A stretch of DNA of 6,045 bases from Bacteroidota bacterium (GTDB lineage Bacteria; Bacteroidota; Ignavibacteria; UBA10030). Below the pieces are notes generated by a model. It made no database searches, had not been told where the DNA came from, and saw only the letters and a program-made list of their open reading frames with translations. Shown one piece after another: positions 1-4,375 of the stretch; positions within the stretch are counted from its first letter, which is position 1, and each line of letters starts with the position of its first letter. Where the stretch lies: contig DMMN01000385.1 of NCBI GenBank assembly GCA_003453835.1, positions 1,351-7,395 on the forward strand, written 5' to 3'. The translations under genes and the position numbers were made by a program.

Positions 1-1
1 G

Positions 2-175
2 AGATCTATCTTGTATGTGAGCCTTGTTGCCGCTCCGGAAGGTGTTAAGAAGATCGTAAAAGAGCATCCAGACGTCGTGATCTATACCTGCTCGTTAGAC
101 CGCAAGCTCAACAGCAAAGGGTACATCCTCCCGGGTCTGGGTGACGCAGGTGACCGAATCTTCGGAACGGAGTAA
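2..175 (+). CDS. upp: Uracil phosphoribosyltransferase, C-terminal 57 residues (5' truncated by window edge)
   Basis: This is the last 57 codons of uracil phosphoribosyltransferase, the cytoplasmic pyrimidine-salvage enzyme that joins uracil to PRPP to give UMP. The reading frame enters from the window edge and ends at TAA 173-175. The visible protein carries the family's C-terminal signatures: a SLVAAPEGV segment (compare NLVAAPEGV in well-known Upp proteins), HPDVVIYT, a DRKLN stretch, and the [17 protein letters not shown] ending. The PGLGDAGDR segment is the uracil-binding loop conserved across the family. The protein ends one residue after FGT, the normal end point, so the C-terminus is intact. 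The next gene starts 9 nt downstream, suggesting co-transcription. The start, promoter and PRPP-binding motif lie outside the window. The assignment is very secure because the motif match is long and specific. Confidence 0.96.
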   Translation, partial: RSILYVSLVAAPEGVKKIVKEHPDVVIYTCSLDRKLNSKGYILPGLGDAGDRIFGTE

Positions 176-184
176 GCGACCGTT

Positions 185-1225
185 GTGAGAACAAGAACTC
201 TCCTCTGTTGTTGGCTCGCGTTGGTGTGTTGCTATGGCGCTCAAGGATCGGAGGATCCGGTCCTGCATTCATATGTTCTCAGGGGCATCGACTTCACCCT
301 GAGACACGAATACGGTCATGCCGACTCTGTCTTCAGAATCGTCGAGCGGGAATTTCCCGACCATCCCGCCGGTTCTCTCTATCGGGCGGCCGTCATTCAG
401 TCCAAGATCCTCGACCTCAAATTGGAAATGAACGATCATCAATTTGATTCCTTGAGGATGGTCGGGCAGGAAAGGGCGGAGCGTTGGATCCAATTGGAGC
501 CGCGTTCAGCCTGGGGCCACTTCTACCTCGGGACGGCACTGGGGTATGAGTCATACGCGCGCGTCTATCGCGAAGAATGGTTCGGTGGAATAACCAAAGC
601 GATGTCGTCCGTTGACGAGTTCCGAAGGGCGATTGAACTCGACTCCTCTCTCCACGACGCCTGCGTTGGAATCGGTACCTACTATTATTGGAAAGGCAGG
701 AAAACGGAGTTCCTGAATTGGCTTCCCTTCGTAGGCGATGACCGGAAGAACGGCATCGCCCTGATTCAACGGACCGCGGAGAGAGGGATCTACAACCGAT
801 TCACAGCGATGAGTGTTCTCGCAACCATCTACATCGATGCCGGCGAGTACGAGTCGGCGGAGCGGCTCGCCGATCTCGGGCTCCAGAGCTATCCGAGAAA
901 TAGAGTATTCTTGTGGGAGCACGCTGCAGCCCTCGAGAAGCAAGGAAGGCATCGCGAGGCGGTGAACACGTACGAACGATTGCTGGACGTCATTCAGAAG
1001 GATGGAGAAGAGCATCGATACAACGAGCTTGTCTGCCGTCTGAATATGGCACGGGCATTCGCGGCAATGGCAGACTCATCGTTAGCGCAAGTAGAGATCT
1101 CGGCAGTTCTCTCACTGCAGGAGGTGACGTTCCCCCCTCATCTTCGGAAAAGAGCAGCAGACAAATTCCGGGAGGCGCGCGCACTTGAGCGCTCCCTTGC
1201 AACAGGAACGTCCCCCGACAAATAG
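185..1225 (+). CDS. Exported tetratricopeptide-repeat (TPR) protein, function unknown
   Basis: This is a 346-residue protein starting at GTG 185 and ending at TAG 1223-1225. A GGAG at 169-172, inside the end of upp, lies 12 nt before the GTG, and the N-terminus is directly a signal peptide (basic MRTRT, hydrophobic core at about 6-19, likely cleavage around 19-22), which supports this start. The two adjacent cysteines (15-16) do not make a canonical lipobox, so a soluble periplasmic protein is more likely than a lipoprotein. The rest is helical with TPR-like helix pairs at about 25-58, 108-155, 206-239 and 240-272. The clearest are IYIDAGEYESAERLADLGLQ, ending in a YPRN turn, and EKQGRHREAVNTYERLL. 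An aromatic-rich segment at 165-183 separates the repeats. TPR arrays bind proteins or peptides, but no partner or catalytic domain is visible. It is probably co-transcribed with upp 9 nt upstream; a functional link to uracil salvage is not implied. Confidence 0.88.
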   Translation: MRTRTLLCCWLALVCCYGAQGSEDPVLHSYVLRGIDFTLRHEYGHADSVFRIVEREFPDHPAGSLYRAAVIQSKILDLKLEMNDHQFDSLRMVGQERAERWIQLEPRSAWGHFYLGTALGYESYARVYREEWFGGITKAMSSVDEFRRAIELDSSLHDACVGIGTYYYWKGRKTEFLNWLPFVGDDRKNGIALIQRTAERGIYNRFTAMSVLATIYIDAGEYESAERLADLGLQSYPRNRVFLWEHAAALEKQGRHREAVNTYERLLDVIQKDGEEHRYNELVCRLNMARAFAAMADSSLAQVEISAVLSLQEVTFPPHLRKRAADKFREARALERSLATGTSPDK

Positions 1226-1240
1226 TATTGTACCGGCGGC

Positions 1241-1268
1241 TTGACATTGTGTGGTTGAACCGTATGTA
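1241..1268 (+). promoter_or_regulatory. Candidate sigma-70-type promoter upstream of the inverted-repeat element and M28 gene
   Basis: A perfect TTGACA at 1241-1246 is followed after 16 nt by TATGTA at 1263-1268, which matches only the first three positions of the TATAAT consensus. It sits 15 nt after the TPR stop codon, in gene-free DNA and in the right orientation for the peptidase gene. The -35 box is strong and the -10 box weak, so this is tentative. Transcription would begin near 1275 and pass through the inverted repeats. Confidence 0.4.
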
Positions 1269-1309
1269 ACTGCTCAGCAAAAACTCTTTTGAAGAGGGGT
1301 AACTATTCA

Positions 1310-1434
1310 GCCCACGAAACACCCCGACCGGAAGATTGTCGGGGCAGGCACGGAGAACGCGAAAAGATTCCTTTCAGCATACAGGTGTTCTCTGATCGCT
1401 TCTCGCGTTCGTGTCGTTCGCGTGTTTCGTGGGC
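1310..1434. repeat. 125-bp nested inverted-repeat element with perfect 13-bp ends
   Basis: GCCCACGAAACAC at 1310-1322 is exactly complementary to GTGTTTCGTGGGC at 1422-1434. Inside are a second arm pair, GAACGCGAAAAG (1355-1366) with CTTCTCGCGTTC (1399-1410), complementary at 11 of 12 positions, and a local hairpin CCCCGAC (1322-1328)/GTCGGGG (1338-1344) with a 9-nt loop. Transcribed, it could fold into a long branched stem. The right arm also repeats short TTCGTG/TTCGCG units. No target-site duplication is evident at the flanks, no U-tract follows, and no transposase is nearby. It could be a REP- or MITE-like dispersed element or a structured RNA; the sequence alone does not decide. Confidence 0.75.
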
Positions 1435-1515
1435 AATACGTCAAGCTGAGGAGTTGCTCGTTTGAAGCAATTCGCGCCATCCGTCCCAATTGCGTCATTC
1501 GTGATCCGTCGCAGG

Positions 1516-1549
1516 GAAGGGTCGCGAAGTGACTGCTTTCGGGCCCTTC
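1516..1549 (+). other. GC-rich hairpin upstream of M28 peptidase gene
   Basis: GAAGGGTC at 1516-1523 pairs with GGCCCTTC at 1542-1549 (8 pairs including one G-U). An inner GAAG/CTTTC stem closes the loop after a small internal loop. The hairpin ends 28 nt before the ribosome binding site. It has no following U-run, so it is not a classical terminator. A role in mRNA stability or leader folding is possible. Confidence 0.5.
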
Positions 1550-1577
1550 TGGCGCGGAGAGTACCTATTACCTTCTC

Positions 1578-1584
1578 AGAGAGG
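1578..1584 (+). promoter_or_regulatory. Ribosome binding site of M28 peptidase gene
   Basis: AGAGAGG lies 5 nt before ATG 1590. It decides the start: the reading frame begins with an unusually long, Ser/Pro-rich N-terminal stretch before the signal core, and a later TTG at 1695 could give a shorter signal peptide but has no purine-rich sequence before it. Confidence 0.7.
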
Positions 1585-1589
1585 TTACT

Positions 1590-3980
1590 ATGAGTTACCC
1601 GATGACGACGTCAACATCTCAGCGCATTTCCTTTTTGTGTCGGTTCCTCAGCCCATCTTCTCACTCGCTTCCTCCGGCTTCTCCTTCCTGCAAGTTGATC
1701 ATCTCACTCGTTCTCCTGATGGCCGTCATCTCCGGCGCACGATCTCAGACCCCCTTCTCCCAAGATAGCGCGGCGGCGTACCTTCGTACGATCGCCGTCG
1801 AGATTGGTCCGAGACCCATGGGATCACCCAACGAGCAGCGGGCAATGGAATTTGCTTTGACGAAGTTCCGCGAGTTCGGAATAAGCGAACCCTACATCCT
1901 TGAGATGAACAGAGCGGGAGGGACATCCGGTCAGGGAGTGAAGAACACTCGAAGCGGCACAGCAGTGGGAGTATTGAAGGGCACCGGCGACCGCATCATC
2001 GTGATCGGAGGGCACATGGATTCCTCCGGCCCGGAGATTCCCGGAGCAAATGATGACGGATCAGGCTCGGCGGTTGTGATCGAACTTGCGCGCATTCTCT
2101 CGCAACGAAAGAACGAATCGACGATTGTCTTTGCGCTCTTCGGGGGCGAAGAGCAAGGGCTCCGCGGTTCCCGCCATTTTGTAGAACACTTTGAGCACAT
2201 CAACCGCGTCGCGTTGATGTTGCAAGTTGATATGGCCAACGGATCGGACTGGCTTGTGCCAACGATCGAGGCGAAACACAAGAGCTCGCCGGAATGGCTC
2301 GTGCAAGCTTCCTATGAAGAGCTTGAGAAGCTCGGGCATACCGGTTTGTATTTCCCCACGCATTTCTTCGCGCTGATGTCGGCAGTTCCGGGAGGAGGCG
2401 TCGGCTCTGATCACCAACCGTTTATGGAAAAAGACATTCCGGCGATCGACTTCACGTCCGATTTTCGCGATCCCATCCACACGCCGCAGGACAGCTACGA
2501 GAACTTCAATCTCGCAGGACTGAAACGCTCGGGCGATCTCGTTTACAGACTCGTCGAGCGATTCGACAGCGGCGTGCCGGAAGAAAAGTCCGGGCAGTAT
2601 TATCTGTTGCAGTTCGGTTCGATGTTGTTCTTCATTCCGCTCTGGCTCTTCCTTGGATTCATCGCCATAGCGCTCGGCATCGCGATCGTGGCGATGGTGC
2701 GCGTGCGGCGGCGAAGACCGATGCCGGAAGAGGGTGGCAAACGCGCATCGATCCCCGGGCTCAAGCTCTTCCTGCTGATGCTGATCATCCAATCGTTCGT
2801 CTGGCTTTCGGAGAACGTGGTCAGTTTGATCAAAGGCATTCGTTATCCGTGGCTGGCGAACCTCGACGGGTATTTTCTCCTCGGACTTCTTGCAGGGTGC
2901 ATCGGTCTGTGGATAGGCTTGCAGCTTGCACCGAAGCTGCGTCTTCGCACCGACTCGTATTCGTACTATGTGCGGGCCGTCATCTTCCTCCTTTTCTTTC
3001 TGATCGGTTGTGCGATTCTCTCCGTCAAGCTCGCGCTCTACCCGGCGATGGCTCTCTTCTTCTTAGGGCTCGCCATGCTTGTGCGGCGTCCGGCGTTGAA
3101 GCTCGCGTTCTGGATTCTCTCGCCTCACTTCATGTATCGACTCTTTTTCTCTGAGGGATTTGATTTCCTGGCACGCGCTGGACACGCGTCGCCAGAGATC
3201 GGCTTGGGCTGGAGCATAGTTTTGCATCTTCTCTACATACTTTTCTTCTCGTTGTGGTCGTTCCCATTCCTTCTCGGATTTGCCGCCGTTCGGTTGGACG
3301 TGCAAAAGGGTTTTACCTGGCTGACCATGTTTCGGACTCGGTGGGGAGTCATTGCGAGCGGCGGGGCATTCATTCTCTGCATCGTCTTCTTGCTCACGCA
3401 ACCATCCTTCTCCGAGCATTGGAGGCAACTGATCACCGTTGAGCAGAGCTTTGATCTCGATTCGCTGGATGGAACGGTTACGGTGAAGAGTCCCGAATAC
3501 CTCGACGGGGCGAGAATTCAATTCGGGAGAATCGATACGATACTGGGCCGGACCTGCAGCGCCACGCTTGGAGCGGTTCGAGATTCGGGTGATCCCTGGC
3601 TGAAGGTTGAGAGAAGCATTGAGACGGTCGAATCCGACTCGTCCACCAGCGTCTCCCTACTCCTGAGGGTTTCCACTACACACAGACCCTATACACTGAG
3701 GGTGGGATTCTCTACTGAAAAGAACAGCCTTTTCGATGCGGATTCCCCTCTGGGCATCGTGAAATCAGATGGACGTGCCTACTTGTCCTGGTACTCCTTT
3801 CCTGATACGTCGCTCCTTATCCCCCTGTCGCTGATCATCAGGCGAGGAGCGCGGCTAGATGAGCTCGTCGAGGCGACATTTGTACAAGAGGCCGCGACGG
3901 TCAGGTTGGAGAAAGAGGGATCGAGCGTGATCCGGAGGACGCATCTTTCCAAGGAGACTCACCTTGATCTCAAGCAGTGA
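1590..3980 (+). CDS. M28-family zinc peptidase fused to multispanning membrane domain (ERMP1/Pff1-like architecture)
   Basis: This 796-residue protein has three parts. After a long n-region (1-34) comes a signal/anchor core (about 35-50). Residues 57-325 form an M28 aminopeptidase domain with all dinuclear-zinc ligands: H142 (GGHMDSSG), D155 (GANDDGSG), E188 and D214 (QVDMAN), H297 (DPIHTPQD), plus catalytic base E187 (GGEEQG). It should be active, removing N-terminal residues from peptides outside the cytoplasm. Residues about 341-604 contain 7-8 hydrophobic helices (about 341-370, 390-412, 426-446, 462-478, 480-498, 541-567, 587-603, and perhaps 504-519), with RVRRRRP at 371-377 marking a cytoplasmic loop by the positive-inside rule. 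Residues about 605-796 form a soluble C-terminal domain I do not recognise. Simple bacterial M28 enzymes are about 300-500 residues; this layout resembles eukaryotic ERMP1/Fxna and vacuolar Pff1. Substrate is unknown. Family assignment is secure; topology and physiological role are inferred. Confidence 0.93.
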   Translation: MSYPMTTSTSQRISFLCRFLSPSSHSLPPASPSCKLIISLVLLMAVISGARSQTPFSQDSAAAYLRTIAVEIGPRPMGSPNEQRAMEFALTKFREFGISEPYILEMNRAGGTSGQGVKNTRSGTAVGVLKGTGDRIIVIGGHMDSSGPEIPGANDDGSGSAVVIELARILSQRKNESTIVFALFGGEEQGLRGSRHFVEHFEHINRVALMLQVDMANGSDWLVPTIEAKHKSSPEWLVQASYEELEKLGHTGLYFPTHFFALMSAVPGGGVGSDHQPFMEKDIPAIDFTSDFRDPIHTPQDSYENFNLAGLKRSGDLVYRLVERFDSGVPEEKSGQYYLLQFGSMLFFIPLWLFLGFIAIALGIAIVAMVRVRRRRPMPEEGGKRASIPGLKLFLLMLIIQSFVWLSENVVSLIKGIRYPWLANLDGYFLLGLLAGCIGLWIGLQLAPKLRLRTDSYSYYVRAVIFLLFFLIGCAILSVKLALYPAMALFFLGLAMLVRRPALKLAFWILSPHFMYRLFFSEGFDFLARAGHASPEIGLGWSIVLHLLYILFFSLWSFPFLLGFAAVRLDVQKGFTWLTMFRTRWGVIASGGAFILCIVFLLTQPSFSEHWRQLITVEQSFDLDSLDGTVTVKSPEYLDGARIQFGRIDTILGRTCSATLGAVRDSGDPWLKVERSIETVESDSSTSVSLLLRVSTTHRPYTLRVGFSTEKNSLFDADSPLGIVKSDGRAYLSWYSFPDTSLLIPLSLIIRRGARLDELVEATFVQEAATVRLEKEGSSVIRRTHLSKETHLDLKQ

Positions 3981-4029
3981 GGGGGGGGATCGGATTTCAT
4001 CCTGGATGAAAAACAGTGTCGAAAAAGAT

Positions 4030-4047
4030 ATTGTCGAACTTGACAAT
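4030..4047. repeat. Inverted repeat overlapping the -35 box (possible operator)
   Basis: ATTGTC at 4030-4035 and GACAAT at 4042-4047 are perfect inverted half-sites separated by 6 nt. The right half overlaps the TTGACA -35 box (4040-4045). This geometry suits a dimeric repressor site, but short repeats of this size can arise by chance and no regulator gene is in the window. Confidence 0.4.
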
Positions 4048-4069
4048 CTCAGCAAAAATCGTTAATAAT
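4040..4069 (+). promoter_or_regulatory. Candidate sigma-70-type promoter of SusC-like gene
   Basis: TTGACA at 4040-4045 is followed after 18 nt by AATAAT at 4064-4069, matching 6/6 and 5/6 of the sigma-70 consensus. It is in gene-free DNA 59 nt after the peptidase stop and points toward the SusC-like gene. It is the best promoter match seen in the two gene-free regions. Predicted start is near 4076. Confidence 0.6.
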
Positions 4070-4291
4070 GACCACCGCCAAGCGAGTACCGGCTCACCCT
4101 CTGACTCTCGCACGGACACCAATAGTGAACTCCCCCAACCTCGACAGCGCTATGCTTCGAACGTTGCCACTCTTGAGTTTTGATTCATTCCAAAGGCATC
4201 AACGCCCGCCACCCATTCGTTCCCCCTGAATACCATTTCGCATGTTGGTTCGCACGCAATAGACCGATTTCGTCATCAACAACTTCCTCAC

Positions 4292-4318
4292 CCCGCAACG
4301 CGGGATCCCGAATCGGGA
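4292..4318 (+). other. Tandem GC hairpins in leader of SusC-like gene
   Basis: Two short hairpins lie side by side: CCCGC (4292-4296)/GCGGG (4300-4304) with loop AAC, and TCCCG (4306-4310)/CGGGA (4314-4318) with loop AAT. The central GGGATCCC (4302-4309) is self-complementary and could pair in an alternative way, which would disrupt both. A T6 tract follows at 4337-4342, 18 nt after the second stem, too far for a standard intrinsic terminator. Confidence 0.5.
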
Positions 4319-4364
4319 CCAGATCCCACCTAATCATTTTTTCTGGAGAGGAAGGCTCATCAAG

Positions 4365-4371
4365 AAGGAGG
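4365..4371 (+). promoter_or_regulatory. Strong ribosome binding site of SusC-like gene
   Basis: AAGGAGG, a near-complete anti-16S match, ends 4 nt before ATG 4376 and fixes the start of the SusC-like gene. Such a strong Shine-Dalgarno is unusual for Bacteroidia and informative about lineage. Confidence 0.85.
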
Positions 4372-4375
4372 AGAT

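Larger units (their letters stand above)
1226..1589 (+). other. Gene-free region between TPR gene and M28 peptidase; structured leader or small-RNA candidate
   Basis: No credible protein-coding frame occupies these 364 nt. They hold a TTGACA promoter candidate near the left end, a 125-bp nested inverted-repeat element (1310-1434), a weaker stem (GCAATT 1467-1472 with AATTGC 1488-1493), a GC-rich hairpin (1516-1549) and the peptidase ribosome binding site. If the promoter is real, transcription would give a leader of roughly 300 nt for the peptidase, or a separate small RNA. I recognise no known riboswitch or Rfam-type motif. No U-tract terminator is visible after the TPR gene, so read-through from upstream is possible. 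Confidence 0.5.
3981..4375 (+). other. Gene-free region and long leader upstream of SusC-like gene
   Basis: These 395 nt contain no convincing gene. In order they hold a run of eight G directly after the peptidase stop (3981-3988), a weak hairpin TTTCATC/GATGAAA (3995-4011) without a U-run, an inverted repeat overlapping a promoter candidate (4030-4069), about 220 nt of pyrimidine-rich sequence with no motif I recognise, tandem GC hairpins (4292-4318), a T6 tract (4337-4342) and a strong ribosome binding site. From the predicted start near 4076 the leader would be about 300 nt. Confidence 0.5.

Noticed and set aside
1273..1283. 11-mer CTCAGCAAAAA shared with 4048-4058 near both promoter candidates
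   Set aside because: The two copies sit at different distances from the TTGACA boxes, and a few shared 11-mers are expected by chance in 6 kb.
1284..1296. Short palindrome CTCTT-TTG-AAGAG as terminator of the upp-TPR unit
   Set aside because: Only five pairs with a 3-nt loop, and no U-run follows.
1310..1434. Insertion sequence or CRISPR-like array
   Set aside because: There is no transposase frame, no visible target duplication, and no regularly spaced direct repeats with unique spacers.
2061..2792. Minus-strand 243-codon open frame inside the M28 gene
   Set aside because: It is antisense to a domain with all catalytic motifs intact; its His/Arg/Glu-rich composition is typical of a GC-driven shadow frame.
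3995..4011. Hairpin TTTCATC/GATGAAA after the peptidase gene as an intrinsic terminator
   Set aside because: The stem is AT-rich and is followed by AACAGTG rather than a U-run on the + strand.
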